Of a stretch of DNA of 64,000 bases, positions 33,913-43,094 are shown one piece after another. The stretch is from the NCBI RefSeq assembly GCF_002224645.1, contig NZ_CP022121.1, forward strand, positions 2,114,501 through 2,178,500, read 5' to 3'. The translations under genes and the position numbers were made by a program. Below the pieces are notes generated by a model. That model searched no databases. It had not been told where the DNA came from and saw nothing but the letters and a program-made list of their open reading frames with translations. Numbering within the stretch: position 1 is the stretch's first letter; each line of letters opens with the position of its first letter. Source of the DNA: Dehalobacterium formicoaceticum (GTDB lineage Bacteria; Bacillota; Dehalobacteriia; Dehalobacteriales; Dehalobacteriaceae).

Positions 33913-34194
33913 ATGACCGATAGAGAATTATTGGAGCTGATTGTGGCAAAGTTAGGAATCCTTACTGATCAGGTGGGAAACAATACTGAGCAGATAGGAG
34001 GTCTTACCTCAAGAATGGATGAATTAGAGTCGGATGTTAAAAATATCAATCAAACGGTTACCCGCGTAGAGCATGATCACGGCTCAAAATTAGCCGCTTT
34101 ATTAGATATTTACAAACAAAACTCGGAAAAGCTGGATCGGATTGAGGCTGAAGTGAGCAAACATGATAAATTTATCATGGAACGAATAAAGTAG
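33913..34194 (+). CDS. Small coiled-coil protein
   Basis: 93 aa with GGGGGG-type ribosome site. Heptad pattern throughout (IGGLTSRMDELESDVKNINQ, then TVTRVEHDHGSKLAALLDIY). It resembles generic Firmicutes coiled-coil proteins of unknown function. It sits 13 bases before the DUF3841 gene, suggesting co-expression. Confidence 0.7.
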   Translation: MTDRELLELIVAKLGILTDQVGNNTEQIGGLTSRMDELESDVKNINQTVTRVEHDHGSKLAALLDIYKQNSEKLDRIEAEVSKHDKFIMERIK

Positions 34195-34207
34195 GAGATC
34201 TAATCGC

Positions 34208-34774
34208 ATGGAAAAATTAAAAATGTACACAACCCAAGATAGCCGTGTACTAAAGGAAATTGAAGAAACAGGTGTATATCGGGCAACGCTTGGGAGCATC
34301 AGGCGAAAGTACGACACTATTTCGGACCTCTACTTAAAAGTCTACAAGTGGCTTTCCCATGCCGCAGACAGCATTGTTTCCAGGCCGGAGGGTGTGGAAT
34401 TTCCCATTTGGACAGCTTTTAACCAGGAAGGGTCATTTGGCTTGATGGAAGGACAGGTGCGCCTTGAGCTGGAAGTGGAAAGAGAGCATGTCATTATCTT
34501 TGACAGCGGCAAGTGGGACTATATTCTCAATTTATGGTATATACCTCTAGACAGCAAGGACAATGAAGCGTATGAGCAAAAGCTGGAAGTCATGGGGATC
34601 AAGAACAAAAGCAGTATTTACATGACAAATTTTTATCCGATCCTCAAGCGGGAAGTGGAACAAAGCTGGCAGAGATTGTTTGATCCCGAGATTATAATAT
34701 CAGGCTCCAATCAGGCCGTGATTTGGGAAATTCGGTCAGAATGGATCAAAAACACCATTTTTCCAACCAAATAA
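34208..34774 (+). CDS. DUF3841-family protein (first of a convergent pair)
   Basis: 188 aa. Family features include an N-terminal MYTTQDSRVLKEIEETGVYR, the EGVEFPIWTAF strand, FDSGKWDYILNLWYIPL and C-terminal NFYPILKREVEQSWQRLFD then AVIWEIRSEWI. I recognise this as DUF3841; no activity is known. A paralogue with about 40 percent apparent identity lies convergent at 34815-35381. Confidence 0.8.
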   Translation: MEKLKMYTTQDSRVLKEIEETGVYRATLGSIRRKYDTISDLYLKVYKWLSHAADSIVSRPEGVEFPIWTAFNQEGSFGLMEGQVRLELEVEREHVIIFDSGKWDYILNLWYIPLDSKDNEAYEQKLEVMGIKNKSSIYMTNFYPILKREVEQSWQRLFDPEIIISGSNQAVIWEIRSEWIKNTIFPTK

Positions 34775-34780
34775 TTTTTT

Positions 34781-34813
34781 GACAAAGTCTCCGTATGGGG
34801 GAGACTTTGTACT
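34781..34813. terminator. Shared terminator of convergent DUF3841 genes
   Basis: GACAAAGTCTCC pairs with GGGAGACTTTGT around a short loop, with T or A runs on both sides. It fills the 40-base gap between the two stops. Confidence 0.75.
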
Positions 34814-34814
34814 G

Positions 34815-35381
34815 TTATTTGGGGCTGATTATATTTGTGATCCATTCTTTTTTTATTTCCCACAGTGCGCACATCTCATCTTCCGAAAGTCTGATGGTTT
34901 CGTCAAACAATCTTTCCCAGCTGGCGATGATTTCTCTCTTAAGCAGCGGGTAGAAATTGCTCAGGTATGCCTGGGAGGTGTGTTGCAGGCCCTGGGTGCT
35001 GATCTTGTTTTTGAAATCCTTATCGTCATCTGGATTTAGAGGAATGTAAGAAAGGTTAAGAATCCTTAACCATTTCCCCTGATTAAAAAATACAGCTTGA
35101 TCCACCGGAATATCCAGCTCGATAATATAGTCACCCGGGCCGTAATTAGAAATAAATTTGGCATCGCAGTACGCCCATACTGGGTATTCTGCCCCCGGGG
35201 GCGGGGTGACACGATTAACCGCCCGGCGGATAAACCAGTCATAAGGATCAAGAAAAAGTCTGGATAGTTCTTTGTATTTCTTCAGAATAAATTCCCGTTT
35301 GACATGATATACCCCATATTTTTCGATAGTATCAATTACTATTTTGGCCTGTGCCGTCCAAACCTTTATTTTGGTTTCCAT
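34815..35381 (-). CDS. DUF3841-family protein (second of pair)
   Basis: 188 aa from ATG 35381, which has GGAGG seven bases upstream; the longer frame to 35477 overlaps the toxin gene and is not needed. Shares VWTAQAKIVIDTIEKYGVYH, PGAEYPVWAY, FNQGKWLRILNLSYIPL and NFYPLLKREIIASWERLFD with its convergent neighbour. Function unknown. Confidence 0.8.
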   Translation of the reverse strand: METKIKVWTAQAKIVIDTIEKYGVYHVKREFILKKYKELSRLFLDPYDWFIRRAVNRVTPPPGAEYPVWAYCDAKFISNYGPGDYIIELDIPVDQAVFFNQGKWLRILNLSYIPLNPDDDKDFKNKISTQGLQHTSQAYLSNFYPLLKREIIASWERLFDETIRLSEDEMCALWEIKKEWITNIISPK

Positions 35382-35461
35382 GATTGATCCTCCATCCCGA
35401 ATCCTACCGGATTCATACAAAATTTCTGTTCTATGATATGACTTCATTATCATTATAATAA

Positions 35462-35779
35462 TTATCTGACCAGCCATCCATAATCATGTCTGCAATCCAC
35501 GATATAATCGACATACACCGCCTGATCCCTAATCTGATAAAGAATCAAATACCATTTCTCAACGAACATCTTGTGATACTTGTTCAGCGGTATAAGTTCT
35601 GCGTTGAGAAAAGGGAATCGCTCCGGCATGGTGGAAAGGGAGCGAATGGCATCCATTAACTCATTCTTTGTCCTGCGGGCGGCAGAAGGGCTTTTTTGCG
35701 CTAGGAAACGAACGTGGCCCGCCAGCATCTGACGGGCACGGTCGGAAACAATGACCTTATATTGGGGCTTCTTTTCCAT
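35462..35779 (-). CDS. RelE/ParE-superfamily toxin
   Basis: About 105 aa from ATG 35779, with GAGGTGG upstream and overlapping the antitoxin by 23 bases. The fold signature is YKVIVSDRARQMLAGHVRFL, then SPSAARRTKNELMDAIRSL, PERFPFLNAE, MFVEKWYLILYQI and VYVDYIVDCRHDYGWL. Such toxins cleave ribosome-bound mRNA or poison gyrase. Its antitoxin is the overlapping upstream gene. Confidence 0.88.
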   Translation of the reverse strand: MEKKPQYKVIVSDRARQMLAGHVRFLAQKSPSAARRTKNELMDAIRSLSTMPERFPFLNAELIPLNKYHKMFVEKWYLILYQIRDQAVYVDYIVDCRHDYGWLVR

Positions 35780-36047
35780 GTTCCACCTCATCTATAATGC
35801 TTTCCAAATAGCTGTCCAGTTCATCCGGTGTTACTCCGGTGCGGCCAGCCATTCGATCTTCCTCAACGGCCAACAATTCTTCCCGCAGCTTGAGCATTTT
35901 TTCTCGACGGGTAAATGAATCTATATCCATGACCACAAGATCGCCCTCACCGTTTTTGGTAAGATACAGAGGCTCTCCGGAGGATTTGCATAAAGCCGCA
36001 ATTTCATTATAGTTTTGCCTGATGCTTGCGGACGGTTTAATATGCAT
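35757..36047 (-). CDS. Phd/YefM-family antitoxin
   Basis: About 96 aa from ATG 36047, with AAGGAG nine bases upstream. N-terminal Phd fold: MHIKPSASIRQNYNEIAALC, PLYLTKNGEGDLVVMDID. The acidic C-terminal tail binds the toxin. It comes first in the operon, as usual, and probably represses its own promoter. Confidence 0.88.
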   Translation of the reverse strand: MHIKPSASIRQNYNEIAALCKSSGEPLYLTKNGEGDLVVMDIDSFTRREKMLKLREELLAVEEDRMAGRTGVTPDELDSYLESIIDEVEHGKEAPI

Positions 36048-36232
36048 GGTATCAGCTCCTTGTAGTAACATTCTAATCATATTATATTCCTTTCATGCTA
36101 TGAATTCAATCAACAATTTGGTTACAGCCTTTCAATCTCCCGGGTATGCTGCAATCCCAAGAAAAGTTTTAAGAAAAAATAATACTATATTGTAATCCCT
36201 TTTTTGGAGGTTTAACTAATAATTGAACAAAA

Positions 36233-36272
36233 AAAAGCACCCGTCAGCATATAAGGCTGAAGGGGTGCTTTT
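36233..36272 (+). terminator. Hairpin with repeat at 49.7 kb
   Basis: AAAAAGCACCC pairs with GGGTGCTTTTT and is followed by T-rich sequence. The loop CCGTCAGC..TAAGGCTGAA recurs at 49677-49700, where it is followed by the same downstream motif. It is therefore part of a dispersed repeat. Confidence 0.75.
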
Positions 36273-36380
36273 TGTGTTTATTTTATTTATGTTCGATCTG
36301 AAACACCGTCCATGCAGGAATCTTCTGAGTGAGATGTGTTCCGAATGATAAATATATTACATCAGATAAAAGTAAAACGG

Positions 36381-36420
36381 TGTACTGCAAAATATATAGG
36401 AAAATGTAAAATCTTATGAT
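36381..36420 (+). repeat. 40-bp dispersed repeat, copy 1
   Basis: TGTACTGCAAAATATATAGG and the next 20 bases match 49707-49746 at 39 of 40 positions. In both copies it is preceded by the CACCCGTCAGC..AAGGCTGAA hairpin, at different distances. Confidence 0.85.
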
Positions 36421-36579
36421 ATTATAATTTTATTATCTTGGTAAAATATAGATTAATAGGGTTTATCGTTAAGTTAATAAGGAAATTTACAAGAACCCCA
36501 TTATGTGTCTATCATGGCAAGTATAATGAAATTGAGCTGATAGATAGGTTGGTGAAAAATTTGACAATCAATAGTGATT

Positions 36580-36680
36580 ATAGTGATTATAATGGGAATA
36601 AAGGTTTTAGATTGCTGAGCATTTATGAGAGACTAAATAAAGGTGAAGCTATCGCAAAAGCGCAGCACCTTTTAAGATTA
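36580..36680 (+). pseudogene. Fragment of a WYL-type HTH regulator
   Basis: Within a 111-codon frame (36438-36773), only the stretch NKGFRLLSIYERLNKGEAIA is recognisable: it is the N-terminal helix-turn-helix start of WYL-domain regulators (RLLSIYERLNKGEVI type). The homology ends abruptly after about 20 residues, at the edge of the azlD region. It is a short gene remnant. The rest of 36273-36688 holds nothing else but the dispersed repeat. Confidence 0.5.
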
Positions 36681-36688
36681 TTTATTAC

Positions 36689-37024
36689 TTATATAAAAAT
36701 GAGCTGCACCAGCAGCATATATACGATGGTTCCTCCCGCAATAGAAATAAGCATCTGCTTTTTCCAGAAGTGAAGCACTACAATGACCACGATAGCAATC
36801 AGCTCCGGGACTCCGTGGCTTCCGGTCAGGATGTTGACATCCTTTAGACAGTATATTACTAGCATTCCCAGCACAGCGGAGGGGAGCACTTTCCCTAAAT
36901 ATTGCACATATTTGGGTGTTGGTTTGTTCTCGGGAAACAAGATAAAAGGAAGAAATCGGGTTAGCATTGTCCCAAACACCACAACCCCAATTGTTATAAT
37001 CTGTTGACCAATACTCATCGTCAT
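36689..37024 (-). CDS. azlD: AzlD-family branched-chain amino acid exporter subunit
   Basis: 111 aa with four hydrophobic segments. Typical start: [20 protein letters not shown], then [20 protein letters not shown]. It starts four bases inside the azlC stop (ATGA overlap). AzlC and AzlD together export branched-chain amino acids or analogues. Confidence 0.92.
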   Translation of the reverse strand: MTMSIGQQIITIGVVVFGTMLTRFLPFILFPENKPTPKYVQYLGKVLPSAVLGMLVIYCLKDVNILTGSHGVPELIAIVVIVVLHFWKKQMLISIAGGTIVYMLLVQLIFI

Positions 37025-37734
37025 TTCACTGCACCTGCTTTCATCAAAACCCCTTTTAACAGAGATAGAACCAATAAAATCAGCACCATTGCCGGAATGA
37101 TAAAATTGCCGCTACCAAAGAGAATCAGGCATATCGCGGACATGCCCAATCCGATCAAGGAGCTGTAATGGCTGGTCTCTTTCATCCACTGATCCAAAAA
37201 GATTACAACAAATAAAGCTGTCATAACAAACTCAAGGCCCCTTGTATTAAATCTAATCAAGCCTCCAAACAAACCGCCCAGGGTAGCGCCCAGTACCCAA
37301 TAGAAGTGATTCAGTAACGTGACAAAAAACATAAACCAGCTTTTATCCACATCTTCCGGAATATTCGCCGAGTAATTGATAGAGAAGGATTCGTCACACA
37401 TACCGAAAATCAAATAGAATCGTTTGAGGCCCGGAACTCGGTATTTCTCCAGCATTGAGATACCGTAGAACAAATGCCGGGCATTGATCATCAAGGTTAG
37501 CATTAAGGCTTTCAAAGGATCGAAAGCACCCAACAGCAACCCTACCACCACAAATTCCACCGAGCCTCCAAAAATCGTCAGGCTCATCAGCATGGGATAT
37601 AAAAAGTTAAACCCCGAAGCGTTCATATAAATACCATAGGCGATGCCTAAAAATACAAAGCCTGCAAAAATCGGAATTGTGCATGGAAAAGCCGTTTTGA
37701 AAGCCTTTTGCACAATTTGTCTTTTGGTTTCCAA
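37021..37734 (-). CDS. azlC: AzlC-family branched-chain amino acid exporter subunit
   Basis: 237 aa, about seven membrane segments. Family signatures are [20 protein letters not shown] and [15 protein letters not shown]. Start preceded by a reasonable ribosome site. First gene of the azlCD operon. Confidence 0.93.
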   Translation of the reverse strand: METKRQIVQKAFKTAFPCTIPIFAGFVFLGIAYGIYMNASGFNFLYPMLMSLTIFGGSVEFVVVGLLLGAFDPLKALMLTLMINARHLFYGISMLEKYRVPGLKRFYLIFGMCDESFSINYSANIPEDVDKSWFMFFVTLLNHFYWVLGATLGGLFGGLIRFNTRGLEFVMTALFVVIFLDQWMKETSHYSSLIGLGMSAICLILFGSGNFIIPAMVLILLVLSLLKGVLMKAGAVK

Positions 37735-37942
37735 ATGCCGCGTCCCCTTACCTCTGCGTTAGTCAAAGCAATCAAAAATTCACTAAATTACGTAAATCAT
37801 AAACAACCTGGCGTTTTATTTCTAACCATTCTTGTCAAAGAAAAGTGTTAGAGTAACTGCGATAACCTTCGACGTTGATGAACACTAACATCGCAGGTGC
37901 CATGCACCTGTACTCTAATTGAAATTCGGCCCATGCTTTCCC

Positions 37943-38911
37943 TTAGGATAACGATTGAATGAACGCCGGATTTTTCAGGAAAGGTCTGGCAAAGCCGAAC
38001 AAATTTACTTTGCTGTTTTGGTATACCTGTTTCATATCGGCAATGGTACGGATGCCCCCTGTTAAAATCACGGGGATATCTACTGCCTCAGACAGTTTGA
38101 TTGCCGCCTCTTTATAATAGAGCCGTTCGTTGGCCTTGTGCTTACTCCATTGGTCGCCGCTGACCTCAATTGCATCGATCCCTGCCTGGGCAAGCTGGAC
38201 TGAGATTTTCAGAAAATCTTCTATTTCAAGTCCATTTGGTACCTCATCAGAGGAATTCATCTTGACCCATACAGGATAGTCCTTTCCAACATTTTTGCGC
38301 ACAGCCTCATAGACCTCTAACAGAATACGGAGACGGTTTTGGACAGATCCGCCATACTCGTCAGTTCTCTGATTAAATAATGGAGAAATGAACTGTGCCA
38401 GCAAATAGCCATGGGCGCAGTGAAGCTGCACACCATCGAATCCGGCTGCCTTTACACGTCCGGCAGCGTCCGCAAAAGAACGAACCACATCCTGGATTTC
38501 ATCTTTTGTCATTTCTTGCGGTGTTATGCCCGAGGCAGGATGAACAATCGCAGATGGGCCGAGGATCTTAGCCCTTTCCGGGTATCCCTGACTCAAAGAA
38601 GACCCATGCACGATCTGCATCACAATCTGTGTATCATAGGTATGAACCGTATCGGTCAAATCACGGTATGCTTCAACAAAGCTGTCATTGTAGATGCCTA
38701 ACTGATGTTTATCCGGTTGTTCATATTCTGTGATGTAGGTGTAGCTGGTGATGATTGTGCCGACCCCGCATAAAGCCAAATTCCGATAGATGGACTTGGT
38801 GGCTTCGGTGGGAAATCCTTCTTTGGTAGCCTTTCCTTCGTAAGTAGCAGAGCGTAAAAAGTGATTTTTTACGTCCAAACTGCCAATTTGCGTTTTATCA
38901 AATAAATTCAT
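37943..38911 (-). CDS. Old Yellow Enzyme-family NADH:flavin oxidoreductase
   Basis: 322 aa TIM-barrel oxidoreductase. Motifs: IGSLDVKNHFLRSATYEG at the start, HCAHGYLLAQFISPLFNQRT for substrate and FMN binding, and GGIRTIADMKQVY, LFGFARPFL near the end. It lacks the long FAD/NADH half of enoate reductases of the 2,4-dienoyl type, so it fits the short form that reduces activated C=C bonds. It may be co-transcribed with the short frame upstream. Confidence 0.9.
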   Translation of the reverse strand: MNLFDKTQIGSLDVKNHFLRSATYEGKATKEGFPTEATKSIYRNLALCGVGTIITSYTYITEYEQPDKHQLGIYNDSFVEAYRDLTDTVHTYDTQIVMQIVHGSSLSQGYPERAKILGPSAIVHPASGITPQEMTKDEIQDVVRSFADAAGRVKAAGFDGVQLHCAHGYLLAQFISPLFNQRTDEYGGSVQNRLRILLEVYEAVRKNVGKDYPVWVKMNSSDEVPNGLEIEDFLKISVQLAQAGIDAIEVSGDQWSKHKANERLYYKEAAIKLSEAVDIPVILTGGIRTIADMKQVYQNSKVNLFGFARPFLKNPAFIQSLS

Positions 38912-39105
38912 AAACCCACTCCTCGTATAATAGTATTAGATCCACCGGATAGCATAATTTCCAGTTGAAGAATAGCGATCCGGGGAACCGGTTCCCAGTT
39001 TTGAAGAATCTCTTCATTCGCAAACTTGTAGTCCATGTTTAATCTGTAAGGCGCGCGATTATAGATTGTGGTCAAATCATTTTGTTGTTTGATTTGTTTC
39101 TTCAA
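38908..39105 (-). CDS. Short frame coupled to the reductase gene, doubtful
   Basis: 65 codons, whose stop overlaps the reductase start by ATGA. It starts MKKQIKQQNDLTTIYNRAPY. No domain is recognised and the ribosome site is weak. It may be a leader peptide, the tail of a truncated regulator, or not real. Confidence 0.25.
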   Translation of the reverse strand: MKKQIKQQNDLTTIYNRAPYRLNMDYKFANEEILQNWEPVPRIAILQLEIMLSGGSNTIIRGVGL

Positions 39106-39240
39106 AACTAGATGGTAAAACTTTTTAATTGAATATAGAGCACTTTTGGAAATCAGTAATCCTGGTTACTATGGCGTTTAAATATAATACGCTCAGGGTA
39201 TATGACCCATAACAGGATGCTTGAATTCCTTAGTGATTGG

Positions 39241-39292
39241 AAACCAGCCAGCCAGAGTAGAAATACTAGCTGTTGCTTGGCTGGTTTTTTGT
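39241..39292 (+). terminator. Hairpin with T run near IS110 left side
   Basis: AAACCAGCCA (39241-39250) pairs with TGGCTGGTTT (39278-39287) and is followed by TTTTGTT. It is a good terminator shape. No plus-strand gene lies just before it, so it may shield the IS110 element or be part of its left end. Confidence 0.6.
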
Positions 39293-39369
39293 TGCCTTTT
39301 TGTTCTCTTTTTGCTGTCTTTTTTATTGCTTTATTCTGTCTTGTTTCTTGGACCTGCTCATGGGACAAT

Positions 39370-39600
39370 GGGATCGACAGGTACTTTTCGGGAGATTTCT
39401 GTCACTCCTTGCGGATCCTGCTGGATACTGCTTTATAAAGCCTGCCACCCGTGGTCCATCATCGAGTATCTAACCGCTAGTTGCACCGGGTCAGGAATTC
39501 GGGGGTAGCACCCAAGCTGTCGTTTTCCTGTTCATGAGTTCTGATGACGAGGCTGCTTTAGATGGTTCCCATGGGCACCCAGGTCTGAGAAGTATTTGAT
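39370..39600 (+). ncRNA. Candidate IS110 bridge RNA region
   Basis: More than 300 bases upstream of the IS110 transposase contain no real gene, and the last 230 are GC-richer with many short pairable stretches. IS110-group elements are known to encode a bridge RNA between their left end and the transposase start, with loops pairing to target and donor DNA. Location and size fit; I did not fold it, so boundaries are rough. Confidence 0.4.
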
Positions 39601-39624
39601 TATTTATCGAAGGGAGGTGTGGAT

Positions 39625-40857
39625 ATGGCAAATCTTATGGTAGGAATTGACGTGAGCCTCCGCTCTCATTCTGTGCAGTTCATGAATGATTCCGGTGATG
39701 CTCTTGCTTCCTTTTCTATTCCCAACGATTTAAACGGGGCTGAAACTTTATTGCAACGTATCCTTCAATCTGCTGTCAAATATCAGACTAGTCTTGTTCG
39801 TGTTGGTATGGAGGCTACTTCTAATTTGGGCTGGCATTTAGCCCATTTTCTCAATGCCGGGCTCCACGAAGTTACTGATTTTCAGTCTCAGGTTTTTGTA
39901 CTTAATGCAAGAAAGGTAGCTCGTTTCAAGAAAGGATATGATTGTCTTCCTAAAAATGACCGTATTGATGCCTGGGTGATTGCGGACCAACTTAGATTTG
40001 GCCGTCTTCCTCATGAATTGACTTCGTGCATTCAATATGAAGCTCTTCAGCGACTTACACGAACCCGCTTTCATCTGATGCAAAGTATCGCCCGAGACAA
40101 AACCTACTTTCTCAATCAGGTCTTCCTTAAATTCAGTGGTCTGCGCCAGGACAACCCTTTTTCCAATATGTTTGGGGCTACCTGCCTGGCAGTTTTGCAA
40201 GAACTTGAGCCTGAACAGATTGTTTCCATGTCCATTACTGAATTGGTGGATTTTCTAAAGGAAAAAGGGAAAAACCGTTTTGATAACCCTGAAGAGTTAG
40301 CTTTATTCTTACAAAAACTGGCTCGCTCTTCATATCGCCTTGATAAGGCCATGGCTGATCCTGTTAATCTTTCTTTATCGGTCATGCTTACTGTAATTCA
40401 GACCATGGAAAAAGAAGTCACTAAGATCGATAAAGAAATTGGAAAGATCATGAAATCTGTCCCTGAAACTTTGTCTTCAGTCAAAGGCATTGGTCCTGTA
40501 TTTGCTGCCGGTATTATTGCTGAAATTGGTGATATTAATCGCTTTGACAATCATAATGCCCTGGCTAAGTATACAGGCCTTGTTTGGTCCCAATATCAAT
40601 CCGGAGAATTTGAAAGCGATGAAACTAAGCGATTACGTACCGGCAACAAGTATCTGCGTTACTATTTGGTACAAGCTGCCAACCTTGTTCGTCGCTATGA
40701 TAGTGATTACGCCGCCTTTTATGCTAAAAAGTATTCTGAAGCTTTGAAACATCAGCACAAACGTGCTCTCGTCTTAACTGCCCGAAAATTGGTACGGTTG
40801 GTCTTTATGCTACTAAAGACCAACAAACTGTACACACCACCAGAAAGGAGAGATTAA
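39625..40857 (+). CDS. IS110-family transposase
   Basis: 410 aa from ATG 39625, GGAGG seven bases upstream (GTG 39619 is an alternative). The DEDD-type N-terminal domain begins MVGIDVSLRSH, with MEATS and NDRIDAWVIADQLR. The C-terminal Transposase_20 domain shows LSSVKGIGPVFAAGIIAEIG, the YTGLVWSQYQSGEFES strand and LRYYLVQAANLVRRYD, with the conserved serine region. It is full length with no frameshift, so it may be active. Recombination is guided by bridge RNA. Confidence 0.93.
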   Translation: MANLMVGIDVSLRSHSVQFMNDSGDALASFSIPNDLNGAETLLQRILQSAVKYQTSLVRVGMEATSNLGWHLAHFLNAGLHEVTDFQSQVFVLNARKVARFKKGYDCLPKNDRIDAWVIADQLRFGRLPHELTSCIQYEALQRLTRTRFHLMQSIARDKTYFLNQVFLKFSGLRQDNPFSNMFGATCLAVLQELEPEQIVSMSITELVDFLKEKGKNRFDNPEELALFLQKLARSSYRLDKAMADPVNLSLSVMLTVIQTMEKEVTKIDKEIGKIMKSVPETLSSVKGIGPVFAAGIIAEIGDINRFDNHNALAKYTGLVWSQYQSGEFESDETKRLRTGNKYLRYYLVQAANLVRRYDSDYAAFYAKKYSEALKHQHKRALVLTARKLVRLVFMLLKTNKLYTPPERRD

Positions 40858-41209
40858 CTCTTTTTCCTAACTGGGTCTTCTTATATCCTTTCACCGTCTT
40901 ACATTTATTGGTATTTGGTGCGAGGTTTATTTGGGTTACCCTTTTTTAGCAGAACTTTTCATGTTCCCTTATTTTTTTTCCAATTTCTCATTTTTTTAAT
41001 GTTGACATTTTACCGCTAGGCTTCCTTGTGATTGTCATGGAGGAGGTTTTGTCCCTCTTTTCGAATTCATTATCTCATAGTAAGAAAAGGACGAATATGT
41101 GGGTTTGATTTGACGCTTACTGATATATGTTGTGAAGTATTCGCGATAACAGTGACCAGAAAAAACCGTTAAATAGAACGAAGACAGGGGGACGAAGGGA
41201 GGGTGTTAT
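40858..41209. other. Region after IS110, no gene seen
   Basis: T-rich sequence, with no open frame of interest, leads to the TTG start of the response regulator. The right end of the IS110 element must lie here but has no inverted repeat to mark it, as is normal for the family. Promoter elements of the downstream operon are not clear. Confidence 0.5.
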
Positions 41210-41884
41210 TTGAAACATAAAGTATTACTCGTTGATGATGAAAAAGGCATCGTTACAATGATGAAAAATTATTTTGAAATGTCAGGATACCAAGTATATT
41301 CTGCTTATGATGGTAAAGAAGCACTTGAAAAGATTATATGTCAACCGGACATTATTCTGCTTGACATCAATATGCCGGAAATGGATGGCATCTCTGTTTG
41401 CCAGCGCATTCGTGAACATATTTCCTGTCCGATTCTTTTTCTTACTGCACGAATCGAAAGTAAGGATAAGATTATAGGATTGCAGGCCGGTGCGGATGAT
41501 TACATTGTTAAGCCCTTTGACATAGATGAGTTGGGTGCACGTGTGGAAGCTCACTTGCGCCGGGAACAGCGAAAGCAGGACCAGTCTGTTGTGCGGTTTT
41601 TTGACGAGCTAGCCATCGACTATTTAAAGCGAGAGGTAAGGGTAAATAGTAATCTTATCCCATTGTCAAAAAGGGAATTTGAGATTGTTGAGCTGCTTTC
41701 CATGAATACTGGGCAAGTCTTTGACCGGGAAAGGATTTACGAAGCTATATGGGGCATCGATGGTGACGGCAGCAGTGATACCATCATGGAGCATATCCGA
41801 AAAATTCGCTCAAAATTAGCCGTGTATACCCGGCACAGTTATATTGATACGGTATGGGGGGTGGGTTATAAGTGGAACGGCTGA
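41210..41884 (+). CDS. OmpR-family response regulator
   Basis: 224 aa from TTG 41210 with GGGAGGG six bases upstream. Receiver D52 lies in IILLDINMPEMDG; T/K are in LFLTARIESKDK and VKPFDIDEL. The winged-helix C-terminus has SKREFEIVELLSMNTGQVFD and IRKIRSKLAVY. First gene of an RR-HK-ABC-permease operon, resembling BceRSAB/VanRS-type peptide detoxification loci. Confidence 0.93.
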   Translation: MKHKVLLVDDEKGIVTMMKNYFEMSGYQVYSAYDGKEALEKIICQPDIILLDINMPEMDGISVCQRIREHISCPILFLTARIESKDKIIGLQAGADDYIVKPFDIDELGARVEAHLRREQRKQDQSVVRFFDELAIDYLKREVRVNSNLIPLSKREFEIVELLSMNTGQVFDRERIYEAIWGIDGDGSSDTIMEHIRKIRSKLAVYTRHSYIDTVWGVGYKWNG

Positions 41885-43035
41885 AGCAGATGAGTTTAAA
41901 AAAGACATTTTTTTGCTTGACGATGCTGTTTTTACTTATCGCCCTCGTCTTAAGTACTTTTTCTGTAATAGGCATCGGCAAAATTTCACAGGAATACGGA
42001 ACTTCATTAGAAATGAAAATCGACGGCAACGGTGTTATAATTCCGCCTGCAGCAACGGCTGATAATGCTGTTCCCCTTTGGTATCACGCCTTAGGGGTTT
42101 TACAATTGGCACTTCCTGTTCTTTTTGTAACAGCAGGCTTGATATCATCCAGTCTAGTATTTTATCGCCTGAAGATCAAAAATCCCCTTGAAGAGTTGCA
42201 AGCCGGGGCAGAGCGGATTATGCAAAACGATTTAGATTTTTCTATCCAAGCTATTTCCCAAGACGAGTTGGGACAGCTCTGCAATTCCTTTGAAAAAATG
42301 CGTCGCCAGCTTTTGCAAAATAATAGGGAGCTTTGGCGGCAAATGGAGGAGCGCAAGCGCCTCAATGCGGCTTTCTCTCATGATCTACGCAATCCGGTTA
42401 CCGTACTAAAAGGCTCTGCCAAGCTACTTAAAAAGGGACTAGCCAATGGTACATTATCACCCCCAAATGCCCAGGACTCCGTAGCAATGATCGAGGAATA
42501 TACTGGGAGAATTGAAACGTATATTGAAGCCATGAGCAGCGTACAACATCTGGAGGAGTTACAATGTGTCCTAAAAAAAATTAATTTGGAAACATTGATT
42601 AAGGAGTTATCAGATAGTGCCCGTCTGCTTACAATGGATTCCGGCATTATAGTAGAAGTAAAAGCAGAAGACCAATTTGAAACTCTGAAAAAAAATGTAT
42701 GGCTTGACAAGGCAATTGTATTCAATGTAGCGGAAAATCTTATTGCGAATACAGTGAGATTCGTAAAAACTAAAATCCAGATCAGCTTAAGACTAGAAGC
42801 GGAAATGCTTATATTGTCCGTACAGGATGATGGGCCGGGATTTCCGCATGCAATCCTGCACAAGGTAGCAAAGCCATTTCTTCGCGGTGATGAAGGTAAC
42901 GACCACAGCCCCCATTTTGGCATGGGACTCTATATTTGTCGGCTGCTATGCGAAAAACACAATGGTTCATTGCAGCTGCAAAACACTAAAGACGGGGCTT
43001 TGGCTACAGCAAGATTTAATATTTCTAAAACTTGA
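41872..43035 (+). CDS. Membrane sensor histidine kinase
   Basis: 387 aa from GTG 41872, overlapping the regulator by 13 bases. Two membrane segments (about 14-33 and 76-100) flank a short outside loop, followed by HAMP. The phospho-acceptor H is in NAAFSHDLRNPVTVLKG. The ATPase shows VAENLIANTVRFVK, DDGPGFP and FGMGLYICRLLCEKHNG. The short extracellular loop suggests sensing via the partner transporter. Confidence 0.9.
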   Translation: MERLKQMSLKKTFFCLTMLFLLIALVLSTFSVIGIGKISQEYGTSLEMKIDGNGVIIPPAATADNAVPLWYHALGVLQLALPVLFVTAGLISSSLVFYRLKIKNPLEELQAGAERIMQNDLDFSIQAISQDELGQLCNSFEKMRRQLLQNNRELWRQMEERKRLNAAFSHDLRNPVTVLKGSAKLLKKGLANGTLSPPNAQDSVAMIEEYTGRIETYIEAMSSVQHLEELQCVLKKINLETLIKELSDSARLLTMDSGIIVEVKAEDQFETLKKNVWLDKAIVFNVAENLIANTVRFVKTKIQISLRLEAEMLILSVQDDGPGFPHAILHKVAKPFLRGDEGNDHSPHFGMGLYICRLLCEKHNGSLQLQNTKDGALATARFNISKT

Positions 43036-43094
43036 GTAATTTTTGAGAATTGCTTGATAAACTCTCCTTATCAACGAAAGGAGAGTGTTTTTTT

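Noticed and set aside
39153-39508. Small frames upstream of the IS110 transposase
   Set aside because: No family resemblance or ribosome site; the stretch fits a non-coding left end better.
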